DNA of 64,000 nucleotides from Ptychodera flava (Eukaryota > Hemichordata > Enteropneusta > Ptychoderidae): NCBI RefSeq assembly GCF_041260155.1, contig NC_091933.1, positions 34,638,793 to 34,702,792 of the forward strand, given 5' to 3'. A program made the translations under genes and the position numbers. The notes beneath the pieces are model-generated. The model was given only the letters and a program-made list of their open reading frames with translations, was not told the DNA's origin and made no database searches. This document shows positions 1-9,950 of this stretch, piece by piece (within the stretch, counting starts at the first letter, position 1; the number at the start of each line of letters is the position of its first letter).

Positions 1-160
1 GCGGAGTCCCGAATACGGGAGACGCGCGACGCGAATTTTCAGGGGTTTGTAGCAATTTTATTTCAACAATCGCGCGCGTTCCACTCATATCGCGTGTGCC
101 GCATCCCTCAAAATTTACCATAGAATTAGTTTATACGAACGATTAATGGAGGGAGGTGTA
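1..160. other. CpG-rich edge sequence, no gene seen
   Basis: The first ~110 bases are unusually rich in CG dinucleotides (runs such as GACGCGCGACGCG and CGCGCGCG) for an otherwise AT-rich window. No open frame or splice signal ties it to a gene. It could be the edge of a promoter or of a repeat lying mostly outside the window. Confidence 0.3.
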
Positions 161-169
161 TATAATAAT

Positions 170-302
170 AGGGTTATACACAAAATACGGCCCTGTATGG
201 ACTCGGGCTCAGTGAGTGACGTATTGGACTCGCCTTCGGCTCGTCCAATACGTCACTCACTGAGCCCTCGTCCATACAGGGCCGTATTTTGTGAATAACC
301 CT
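170..302. repeat. Foldback (hairpin) element
   Basis: A 60-bp arm (170-229) is repeated in inverted orientation at 243-302 with about three mismatches around a 13-base spacer. The transcript of either strand would fold into a long stem. The spacer TCGCCTTCGGCTC is itself partly palindromic. No terminal repeat or target duplication is visible beyond the arms, so a foldback MITE is the best guess. It ends only ~8 bases before the recognisable start of the adjacent pseudogene. Confidence 0.85.
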
Positions 303-309
303 ATATTAT

Positions 310-2250
310 TGTACTCATACACTTTCATGGCTCAAGCTCTATTTGATATTTTGTTATTTAGGACTGGTTCTTCTTGTTGAGTAAGTATTTGTTGACTCCC
401 TTTTTACTGCATCCTCTCCTTGAAATACTTGTCTCGATACATTCATAACACCAAGTCTCAAAGAATTTCTTGTAGCATGTTCATTAGACAGAACACTGTC
501 TCCAATGACCCATCCTCTCGTTTTAACACTTCATCTTGGCTATCATCACAGTTTGTGGAAAAGACATTCAGACTGTTTTATTTCTCAAAAACGTATCAGA
601 TTAATGTATCAAAATTTCATCCAGTGATGGCGGAGAGGGTAGAAGGTGTTTCCGAACTGTTATAATCTTCTTTTAGGGTCATCAAAATCATTTTGAGAGG
701 GTACGGGATCCTACTATTTTGACGGAGAATTTGCAGGCCCACCCGGGCTATAAAAACTGAACACTCCCTAAAGACCTACAGCCAGCATATCATGAAGCCG
801 ATTGTTATTCTTTTCTATATCGTTATGTATCTTTATTTTTGCGGAACCAGCTGGCGATTCTAACATTGCCTGGTACTGAGAAAGACTCGACCGACCCATT
901 TAAAAAACGTGCCAGATAACGATCCCGACGTTGATGTTAATAACCGGTCAAATTGCTATAACAATATAGTCTGTTCAATTTGGGCATCTTTGCAGAGTGC
1001 TCACAATCTTTTCCAATGAAATAGGAAACGTCAGGATAACATTTTAGCAGCTGAGGCAAATGGGGAATGTCTTCAATAGTGTCCTTTGGATCCTGCCCTT
1101 TGGATCCTGCCCTCAAAGCTATCGAATTTCCTATGAATTTCCTATACGGAGGATCTTGAATGGTTTTCAAATGATTTTACTTCTCAGCGAAGCCAATCCA
1201 ATCTTTTCCAGGAATTTTAAGTTGTTTTGTAGGAGTCTCACAGTAAATATCAATCTTCAGATAATTTCGGCAACGATTTGAAGATGATGCAACATTTGTC
1301 ATCTGTAAAATGATATACATTGAAGGATATACTACTTCTGTCCACAGACTGTCTTTGTGCAATTTAGTACTGCTAGATTTCTGTGGCCATTTTTTCCTCT
1401 GGTCAGTTGCTTACCGGTCACATTTGTATTATTACCTCATCGCAGCTGAGGCGATCAAAGCATGTTCCGAACAATATCCTTCGGATCCAGCCCTAAACAG
1501 TCTGCCTTGCACTGACAGTGTTTCAGCTACCTGTGAAAAGTAGCCCTTCGTGAAAACCATAACTCACAAGTAGACTGTTTCAAGTAGAATGCTTCATCTT
1601 GTCGGTCTGCAGTACTACCATAACAGGGAGGTTTTTGTTGCATGTGTCAAGAAAAGTTTCTAGGTGTACTTCCCACAGCGTATTGAAATAGCTATTGCTC
1701 AGCTTTTTGACATTGACATTGACATTGACATTGACGAAGGAAACAAATAATGACAGTTTTGCTTGTGGAATTACAATTGCAACGGGGAATTGCTTCTCTT
1801 TTGCTGTGGCTGCCCCTGCCCATATGGTACCGCTCTCTATCATGGGTGATATCAGTGACTCTGGAACGGTTTGGCAAAGTATTGGTACCAGTTTTTGTTC
1901 GAGACAATTGATACATCCTGCATACCGCTAATGTCTTGTTGGTAACTATTTTAACCTTCGAGGGTGCTTAAGGCATACTTTTGGCCCGCAGTGGTGGTAA
2001 AAATGCTGACTCCGTGTGCAACTTTTCCATTATATGAACCATTTCTTTGCATTTGTTTATGTGGTGGTTGACTACAATCACTGTATCGTAAATCTACTTG
2101 ATTATTATCTTGATGGCAAGTTTGATACATATCTTGAGAACACTAAATCCATGGTTGCCGTACGATCCTGGTGAGGAAACATTTACATCTAAGCGTCCAC
2201 TATCAAAGCTGGAACTTTTGCACTTTAGCATACTGATCCCTTGTTCAGGC
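310..2250 (-). pseudogene. Decayed partial copy of the IHO1-like large exon, split by an insertion
   Basis: Three collinear segments match the large coding exon of the minus-strand gene at 37898-39332: 310-585 resembles 38270-38560, ~1745-1955 resembles ~38541-38765, and ~2010-2250 resembles ~38866-39090. On the minus strand the residual peptides are recognisable: WAGAA-AK at ~1800 and VNVSS-NH-FSV at ~2180 correspond to the same motifs in the intact protein. The copy carries frameshifts, stops and internal deletions, and none of the other exons of the gene is present. Roughly 1.16 kb of unrelated repeat (585-1745) interrupts it; a stretch resembling CAGACTGTTTTA is found on both sides, as expected for a target duplication. 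Non-functional. Confidence 0.85.
618..1735. repeat. Dispersed repeat inserted in the pseudogene
   Basis: This ~1.1-kb block shares three sub-blocks with later positions: ~640-1290 resembles ~4720-5370 (shared features include GGCGATTCTAA and GCCTGGTACTGAGAAAGA), ~1340-1610 resembles ~9110-9385 (shared ACAATATCCTTCGGATCCAG), and ~1655-1720 resembles ~4370-4440. It ends with about four copies of TTGACA (1708-1735). No coding potential is credible. It is an interspersed repeat of unknown class; the multi-copy status within the window is seen directly. Confidence 0.75.
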
Positions 2251-2259
2251 AATAATCTT

Positions 2260-2765
2260 CCCATTGTGTAAATGCATTGCATGAAAAATGCTACTGGTAG
2301 ATAAAGGTCTATGAGGGAGGGGCAAACATAATCATCGTCACTATACCTACTCCATACATGCGGGGTTATTCCATAAAGCAAGGCAGCTGATTGAGGAGAT
2401 CCTAATTAAGATCGATAAATCAAGAAACTAGAGGTTCTATAATGCAACCTATAAAAGAGCGTTCGGTTATAATGGCTGAGGTGGACCGGCAAAATCCAGG
2501 GGTCATTTATAATTGGAAAAACTGCAAAGGGTCATGCATTTTCAAAGGGCACAGAGGGTCACTTGATTTTCATACATGTCAAACCTGTCACAAAGCCTTG
2601 TTTCAGTGTACACAAATATTCTAGGAAATAGAGGTGACCCTTCATGTGTTCTCATCCTGTGATATCAGTACACTGTGGTCTGATTAAAGTACGAGTAGTT
2701 TCTGTTTTACTAGCTTCTTTTCTTGGCAGCTGTACAAGAGCTTATACCAGCAGAGTGTGAATGGC
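2260..2765. other. No gene; fragment of the L4 repeat
   Basis: Only a repeat fragment is recognised: 2505-2640 (ATTGGAAAAACTGCAAAGGG through TTGTTTCAGTGTACACAAAT) resembles blocks at ~13600-13710 and ~21880-21990. The remainder is unassigned and the open frames here are short and lack homology that I recognise. Confidence 0.5.
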
Positions 2766-2769
2766 AGAT

Positions 2770-4150
2770 TCTGGTATGTTGTGGCTGAAGTTAAGCAAAC
2801 CACAATTGCCAGCAATGAGACATGGCTCAGCATATGCCATGTGTATAGGCCCATGTAACACGGAACATACGATAGCTGACAAAAATTATGTTTACTCCAT
2901 TTTGGATTTGTATCAAAGTAAGATTTATTTCGGACAATACATTTTTTGCCCGTCATGGGTATGAAGTTCAACATCAACAGCTCTCTCACGAAAATTCGGG
3001 TAGTGATACCTATGAGAAATAACTAAGCCAACACCTCATACGTTACGCAAAAAACAATTATAGTTAACACTAATTATTTTACTATGCCAGATCTGTATAA
3101 GAGCAAGATCTATGAACATGTTACATTTAGTACAGTACGTTTATTTAAAGTGACAATATTAATAGCCTTCTAATAAAACTTTGGGACGTGGTCACCTGGG
3201 GAATATGGCTCAGCCAATACCTTTCACATGGGGGCCCGTATAACAAACAAAATACGATAGATGAAACATATTATGTCGCTCCATTCAAGATATGTATCAA
3301 AGTATGATCAATTTAGGATAATACATTTACTGCACTAAATTAATCCGATGTTTCAATAATAGCAGCTTTCTAATAAAGATTTGTTGCGTATTTATCTTGA
3401 GACATGAATTTGCCACACCGTATACATTTTACCTTAATTATAACACAAAGCATAATGACAGTTGGCACAAATTATTTTAACTCCTCGAAAAACTTCTATC
3501 ACAATGAGATGTATTAAGGGTAATACAGTTGCTATATAATATTTATTTGAAGTTTCAAAATTAACAGCCTTTAAAAAAATTCGGGAAATATTTACTTATG
3601 ACACATGGTTTAGTTTAAAACTGATACACGGGTCAATAACGCACAAAGCATTTGACACCTGACTAAATTATTCTCACTCCATCAAGGATGTTTTTAAGGT
3701 AGTATGCACCTCGAAAGTGAAAGACTTTAACTTTTGCTCTAACTTTCCTCAAAGAATCTTTCAACCATTCTCTTTCAAAATAAAAAATAAAAAAGGGGGT
3801 CACCGCGCAAATTTTGGTACTAGAGAAACAAATTACCCAGGATTTATCGATATTAGAAATTCAAAATGGCCGCCATCCCTGTGTTAACTTTATGGAGAAG
3901 ATTAAAAATTTTCGAATTTCGAAAAACTAAGCCGGTGAAAAGTTTTCTTTCACCAAGAGCTTTAAAATGAACCCCCACATGTGGTATATCAGAAGAGAAT
4001 TGTAAAAGTTTGAGAGTCCGAATGTCTGTCCCCGAGGTGCGTTCTACCTTAAAGTACTACCCATTTCAGTTACATTTATTTAACTATATTATGTGAAATT
4101 TCAATATGAACAGTCTCACAATAAATATTTTGAGAACATATAAGAGACAC
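2770..4150 (+). repeat. Degenerate tandem array, ~190-207 bp unit
   Basis: The phrase AACAGC/AATAGCCTTCTAATAAA recurs at ~2972, 3162, 3360, 3567 and 4106, and TAATACA-type phrases recur in step with it. Spacings are about 190, 198 and 207 bp; the last interval of ~539 bp contains a 351-bp TTAA-flanked element plus its extra 4 bp, leaving ~184 bp. At least five units are visible, with many substitutions. Nothing coding is seen. Confidence 0.7.
3698..4048 (+). mobile_element. TTAA-flanked MITE, copy 1
   Basis: Full-length 351-bp copy bounded by TTAA at 3694-3697 and 4049-4052. Left end reads GGTAGTATGCACCTCG; the right end is its approximate inverted complement (CGAGGTGCGTTCTACC). The body includes CAAAATGGCCGCCATCCC and GTTAACTTTATGGAGAAG, shared by all copies. 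No transposase is encoded. TTAA duplications are typical of piggyBac elements, but a TA duplication with a longer AAGGTAG terminus is also possible. Confidence 0.9.
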
Positions 4151-4279
4151 GACACCGGATCGGACCCATTACTGTACAATATATTATCTATTTGTCAATA
4201 CCTTGTATATTTATATACAGGTAGCAACCACTATATTGTCAGCAACAGAATGTAACTCTGTGTTAAAATGGATTGTATA

Positions 4280-5370
4280 TAAATGTATACTGTGATTCCA
4301 CTTAATAATGCTCTACTAAAGGCAAATTTTGACGATTGTTTTTCAGGTTTTTATTCATGTGTTTACAAAGGTTTCTATGTGTATTTCCCACAGTGTATTG
4401 AAATAGCCAGTATTCAGCTTGTCAACATCAAATGTATATCTGAGGCCTTCATTTCTAGTGTTGATAAACACATTCAGGTAAAATTTGACTTTAGTTTTCA
4501 ACAATAAAAATACATATCACTCACTGACAAGTAGCATTGATAACAAAATACTGAGTATTCCACAACGCCATAGGAAATAGAAAAAGACTGCAGTAATATA
4601 TGAAATAAAGAATATCAGAAAAAATGTCAAAAGTCAGTTACAGAATAGGTAGCTTTTACACAAAATAACAATCATGAAGTGTCAAAATATGAAAATTTCG
4701 CCCAGCACTTGTAAAGGGGAGAAGGTGTCTTCGAACTGTTATAATCTTCGTTTTTGGTCATCAAAATTATTTGAGTGGGTAGGGGTCATATTATTTTGAC
4801 GGAGGCGCATAAATAAATTCGCCGGCGAACCCCCGGCTCAAAAAATGAACGCTCCCTAAAGACCGATAGCCAGCATATCATAAAGACGATGGTACATTGT
4901 TATTCTTAACGCGGGTTAGGTTTATGTTTTATGTTGACCCAAATGCCTCTATATTCTTATACAAGCTGGCGATTCTAAAATTGCCTGGTACTGAGAAAGA
5001 TTCGAATGAAAGACAGGCCACAGTAAAAATGTGTCAGATTAATATATCGACATTAATGTTCATTGTCGGTCAATTTACTATGACATCACCTCTGTGTTCA
5101 ATTTTTGCCGTCTTTTCAGAGTGCTCAACATCTTTTCCCGCAAAATATGAAATGTTTGGATAACCTAATCGCAGCTGAGGCAAGCAGGGAGAGTTTTGAT
5201 CAATGTCCTTTTGATCCTGTCCTCGAAACTACTAAAAATTCAAATTGTCGTATGAAGCCAATTCAATCTTTCCTGGGCCGTTGAAGTTGTATTGTAGCAC
5301 CCTCACAGTAAATATTTTTGGAAGTGTCAATGTACAGATAATTTCCCCAACGCTTTGATGCTGTTGCAAA
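4280..5370. repeat. Second, rearranged copy of the pseudogene-splitting repeat
   Basis: 4365-4460 resembles 1655-1720 and ~4720-5370 resembles ~640-1290, including the phrases AGAAGGTGT-TTCGAACTGTTATAATCTTC and GCCTGGTACTGAGAAAGA. The order of sub-blocks differs from the copy at 618-1735, so at least one copy has been rearranged or broken up. Confidence 0.7.
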
Positions 5371-5526
5371 TACATATATCACCTGTAAAACCTTTCACCT
5401 AGTTTCATAAACACTTATTGTACACAATCAATGTGCAGATAGAAACTATTCACTGGGATCAGAGTGGAAAAATTATACTGTCAAGCATGTAAGACTATTT
5501 GTTTGATTTGCAATCATACCTTAAGA

Positions 5527-5579
5527 TATTATTATTATTATTATTATTATTATTGTACTTGGGCCTCAGCCCAAGTACA
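5527..5579. repeat. (ATT)n microsatellite joined to an 11-bp inverted repeat
   Basis: About nine ATT units (5527-5554) run directly into TGTACTTGGGC (5554-5564), which is repeated inverted as GCCCAAGTACA (5569-5579) over a 4-base loop. A related GGCCCAAGTAC phrase lies close to a second (ATT)n tract at ~9005-9070, suggesting both are ends of the same repeat family. Confidence 0.8.
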
Positions 5580-6950
5580 TTGTTTTCATTCCGTGGGAAA
5601 AAACTCTGTAAGGTATAACCATTCCTGGCTGAGACCAGGGAGGGCAAAATGTCTTGGCTTCATCTTTCTTGGCATAATAAATGGCGTAATGATGTTAACT
5701 GAATGGAAGTGCTGCTCTCAGCCAGTCTTGAATAAGTGAGATGTGAATATTAATGCTTCTCTATCTGAGTTTTTGCCACAAAATCTTCTGAATATTATCA
5801 AAATGTGCATCGAAATGCAACAATTAATGCACCCTCCGTTTCCTAAGCGATGGCACGACCCTTGCTACACCCACTGGACGAGCCAAAGTGGGAGGGGTAA
5901 TTTCAGTTTGGTCGAACAGGAGGGCTCGAGACCAGAATTTAACATTTAAACTTGAAACATGTTTAATCACTGACAAGATGTGGACTAGTGTTAATCAAAG
6001 TGAAAGTTTTGAAAAGGAAAGGTTTTATATCCCGGACACAATGAAAAACATTACGACTGGAAACTGTACCCCCAGTTGAGAATAGTAATGCCCACAGCGA
6101 TGGAGAACACTTATCCTTGAGCTGAGAAAACCAGACCATCATTTCGAAATAGAGCTGCAGATTCGAGAAGCTCGTTCAAAATAGCTAGGTACACCCCATA
6201 AAGGGGTGGTTTCGAGTTTTGAGGGCAAATTTCGCCTCCTTCATATAGAAATCGTACGTTTGTTTTCCAGGAGAACACACCATTTGACACAAAATTTGCA
6301 TGTAAAGGGGTCGCAATATGAAATGTTGGGTAAAGCCAGTCCAAAATAAACTGATTTGAACTTTTGTGTTTTGTAATTTATACCACTGCAGTAACATTAC
6401 CTTTTTTTGACAACATCACACAATGTAATACGTTTTGAAACTGAATACTCCGACGTATTCTGTGTCTCCTTTGCTAAAAAATACGGTATGCCGATTACCA
6501 TGTAAGGAGATGATGACGTCAAGACAGATTTGTAGTGCGTTTGGTCCTGGATGGTGCACGAAGTTTTGTCGAGGTAGCTTGTGTATTTATTTCGTAAATG
6601 GGAGAGATTAGGGTCGATCTAAACGAAGGCCGAAGAATGTTATGACACTCTAAGCGAGCTGAACTCTAACGCGAATGGTTGGATAATTTGGAGGATGTCT
6701 AGAACCGGGTCTAGAATGATCTCGTCTCATTAAGATTATTTGTCGGTCAGTATTGAATTTCAACTGCGTCACAAGTTTGAGAAATGAGTATTCCGTCGAA
6801 CGGTCAACGAACGATGTTTTAGAAATCTGGAGACATGGCACATCGCATTTTTATTTTGTATTTTATATTTTACAAAAGATTTAAGAAGCAATGATTTTGT
6901 CGAAAATTCTGAAAAAAATATAGGAAGATTTGATCGCGAACACATTTTCA
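5580..6950. other. No gene recognised
   Basis: Unique-looking, moderately AT-rich sequence. Several short open frames exist on both strands but none has credible splice junctions, repeats or domain motifs. Nothing else supported here. Confidence 0.4.
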
Positions 6951-6962
6951 CTTGGGGTCAAC

Positions 6963-7275
6963 TAGCCCTGCGTACGATGCTGTGTGTTCCGCTACAGCTA
7001 ATCGCCCCGCTCACCACAACCCTGCAAAGACCCGTACGTAGGGTCGGTGACTTCAAATCCATTTTGGGACTTCACGTAAAAAGCCAAATTACTGCCGAAA
7101 TTCAGCGTTCTTGGGCCCAAGTCGTATCCCAGCCTACCTCAGCTACTCGATCGCTTCCAAAAGTGAGTCTTTTATTGACTTCTCGTAAATAACCGTCGAT
7201 GTCGGCAACTCTCTCGCTAGCCCTGCGTAAGATGCTGTGTGTTAGCTGTAGCACATAGCATCGTACGCAGGGCTA
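6963..7275. mobile_element. Non-autonomous DNA element A with TAGCCCTGCGTA termini
   Basis: The 313-bp element begins TAGCCCTGCGTACGATGCTG and ends with the inverted form ATCGTACGCAGGGCTA. A third copy of the terminus (CTAGCCCTGCGTAAGATGCT) lies inside at ~7217. It is flanked on both sides by GGGGTCAAC (6954-6962 and 7276-7284), an 8-9 bp target duplication as in hAT or Mutator-like elements. No transposase frame is present. Confidence 0.85.
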
Positions 7276-7284
7276 GGGGTCAAC

Positions 7285-8168
7285 CGGATGCGCTATTTTG
7301 CGGGTTGCGGGCTGCGGGCATGAAAAAATGTGTTTTTTGATATCATTTTCGCCCTTCTCACACTTCAGATTAGTTCAACCGCCGATAAAAGCACAATTTT
7401 CAAAATCGTTTTCAACGCCGTTTCAAATAATTTTATTGTGGTGAACACGATTATAGTCCTAGGAAACTTTTCAAAGTCACGCTGGATCAAAATGCTTGAA
7501 GGGGGCATACCGGCATGGAGCGACTATCATACTGCAGGTGCAAGTCATACGTTCATGATATTAGGAGATAAATTATTGAGAGTCGGAGCTGCAGAACACA
7601 AACTAAAATGTTAGCAGAATGTCGTTCTCTGAGGTCGCGACCTCGCTTGAACCGAAACGGCAAAGTAAACTAAGTCCTTTGTTGTACGTTTTTTTCTTTT
7701 TAAAGATTTCATGAAAAATACACGGCATTTACAATACACATCACTTCTACGCTTTTTTAAGTCAAATCTTTCCTTATGCATTGCATTTAACTAGGCATTG
7801 TTTAATTTTCTGTATGAGTTGCCCTGGAACCGAATTGTGAATGGATGCATTACAAAGAATTTACTTCCTATGGCCTGATACTAGAAATGTAACAATTTTC
7901 ATTCCGCGATAAGTGGCGACATTTCCGAGGCGCGATTTTTTTTGTCAGTCTGGTATTACGTATATTTCTCACTCACATCCATGGCAAGAAAGAAAAGTGA
8001 TTCAGATCCCTAATTATTTGTAATGGCCAGGCAGCCATCATCATCATTGATAATAGACACATTCTAAAGGTTTTATTTCTTATATACTAAATGCCATATT
8101 ACATATATTAGAAATCTAGCCATAATTCTAAAAACCCGCAGCCCGCAATCCGCACTTTAGCAGATACC
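7285..8168. mobile_element. Non-autonomous DNA element B with GCGGGCTGCGGG inverted ends
   Basis: The left end contains TTGCGGGTTGCGGGCTGCGG and the right end its inverted form (CCGCAGCCCGCAATCCGCA), with CGG at the extreme left and CCG at the extreme right. It is flanked by GGGGTCAAC at 7276-7284 and 8169-8177. The 884-bp interior has no convincing coding region; one 94-codon frame at 7330-7614 shows no recognised motif. The left flank is the same 9-mer that bounds element A. Confidence 0.75.
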
Positions 8169-8179
8169 GGGGTCAACAT

Positions 8180-8990
8180 GGGGTCGCAGCCATGTTGCCT
8201 CAAAACTTATTTCTGTCTGCACTCAAAACTCAAAAATGTCGGATATGAACCTGAAAAATCGATGCAATTTCGTCAAAATTCGGCGAAATTTCAGCCTATA
8301 GACAAAATTTCATCTAGGTAAGGTAAATTTACTGAAATTTGATCGACAAATAATCCTGAGCTTGAACGTGACAGCTCGCCTTCTCCGGGAAGTCAAGCAT
8401 CCAGCTGCCCATACATAGTTGCCCATATGGCCAGGTTTATGAGATTGTTTTCAAGCGAGCGAGCCAATAGAGCTAGAGGTCTGATTTTTGGTATATAGGA
8501 ATAACTTAGCAATACAATTATTTTGACAAAATGTCACGTGACCTCAATGACCTTTGACCTCAAATAGATATATTTGTCCACAACTCAGTAACCACAAGTG
8601 CTACACCCTTCATATTTGGTATGATGGGACACCTTATGACACCACATATTGTACCTCATTAATTATGCGCATATCTAATTCTGAGCAAGCAAATAGAGCT
8701 GGATGTCCGATTTTTGGTATATAGGGATAACTATAGGGTAGAAATCTAAATATGCCCATCTAAATATTAGACATCTACCATCGAGAACAAAAGAAATTTG
8801 CTGTAATTTGAATATTTAAGGAGTTTAAGCAATTTTCACTATAAATAAAGAACCCCTGCCTCAAACTCCACAAAAGTTGCTAGACATATTTTGCCGTTGT
8901 CATGCCATTGCTTCGTTTAATAACCAGTTAATCATATGCCTAATTGACAGGAGGAAATTCAAGACCATATATGAATAGTAGTATATATTG
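8180..8990. other. No gene; one internal duplication
   Basis: A ~55-bp segment at 8453-8509 (AATAGAGCTAGAGGTCTGAT, then TTTTTGGTATATAGG) is repeated at ~8683-8733 with a ~230-bp spacing, suggesting a two-unit degenerate tandem repeat. CACGTGACCTCAATGACC at ~8545 lies between them. No coding evidence. Confidence 0.5.
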
Positions 8991-9046
8991 TCCTCAAAAT
9001 TACTCTATCACGGCCCAAGTACTCATTGCCTTCAGCAATACTGCCT

Positions 9047-9385
9047 TGTTATTATTATTATTATTATTAACATATGTTCAATGATATATCGGAATACTTC
9101 TCTTCGTAAGCTGTCTTTGTGCAAGTTAGTACTGCTAGATTTCTATGGCCTTGTTTTTTCTCTGGTCAGTTGCTTACCGGTCACATTTGTATTAATACCT
9201 CATCGCAGCTGAGGTGATCAAAGCATGTTCTGAACAATATCCTTCGGATCCAGCCCTGAACAGTCTGCCTTGCAATGACAGTTTTTCAGATATCCGTGAA
9301 AAGTAGCCCTTCGTGAAAACCATAAATCGCTCGCCGGCTGTTTCAAGTTGCATGCTTCATCTTGTCGATTGGCAGTACTACAATA
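9047..9385. repeat. (ATT)n tract and D2 repeat block
   Basis: A short (ATT)n tract (~9047-9070) is followed by a block (9110-9385) closely matching 1340-1610, including GTCAGTTGCTTACCGGTCAC and AAAAGTAGCCCTTCGTGAAA. This is the third sub-block of the repeat that interrupts the pseudogene, here separated from the others by ~4 kb. Confidence 0.75.
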
Positions 9386-9389
9386 ACAA

Positions 9390-9950
9390 AGAATGACAGT
9401 ATTTTAAATGCAGACAAATCTAAGGATTTCTTTATTGTATGATTCCCAACTGAAAATTGTTATGCTGATGCCTCATGTCTGTATATAGATGATTAACCAA
9501 CTGAAAAATTGAACCTACAAATTATGATTTTATAAATGACCCATGGTGTCCAAATGTACTCTTGTTTTGCCAGTAGATTTTTTCAAAAAGATGTTTTCTC
9601 TATCTTCAATGTAATAAATGGCTTATATGTTTGTTTGTTTTATTAATCTCAATCGGGCATTATTTCTCTGTTTTATTACAACGTTTAATATTGCATTTCG
9701 GTGAGCTCATGGAAAACTTTCAACATAACATATGTTTTGCTTTAGTTGTCAAGCAAATGCAAGAAATTTGAAGAGTAACAAAGGCTTGAAAACATTGTGA
9801 AGCAAATTACGAAAAAACACGCAAGCTTGGGCTATCTGCGGTATTTTGTAACAGATTCAGACGATTTGGATAACTAAACACAACATTGATTAATGCCATT
9901 CTGAACAGTAAATTACGGATTTTGAATTTATTTCAGAAAAAAACTGTAAT
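9390..9950. other. No feature recognised
   Basis: AT-rich sequence without credible coding potential, terminal repeats or tandem structure that I can see. Confidence 0.4.

Noticed and set aside
6977..7192. 71-codon plus-strand frame
   Set aside because: Lies within non-autonomous element A; no transposase-like motifs.
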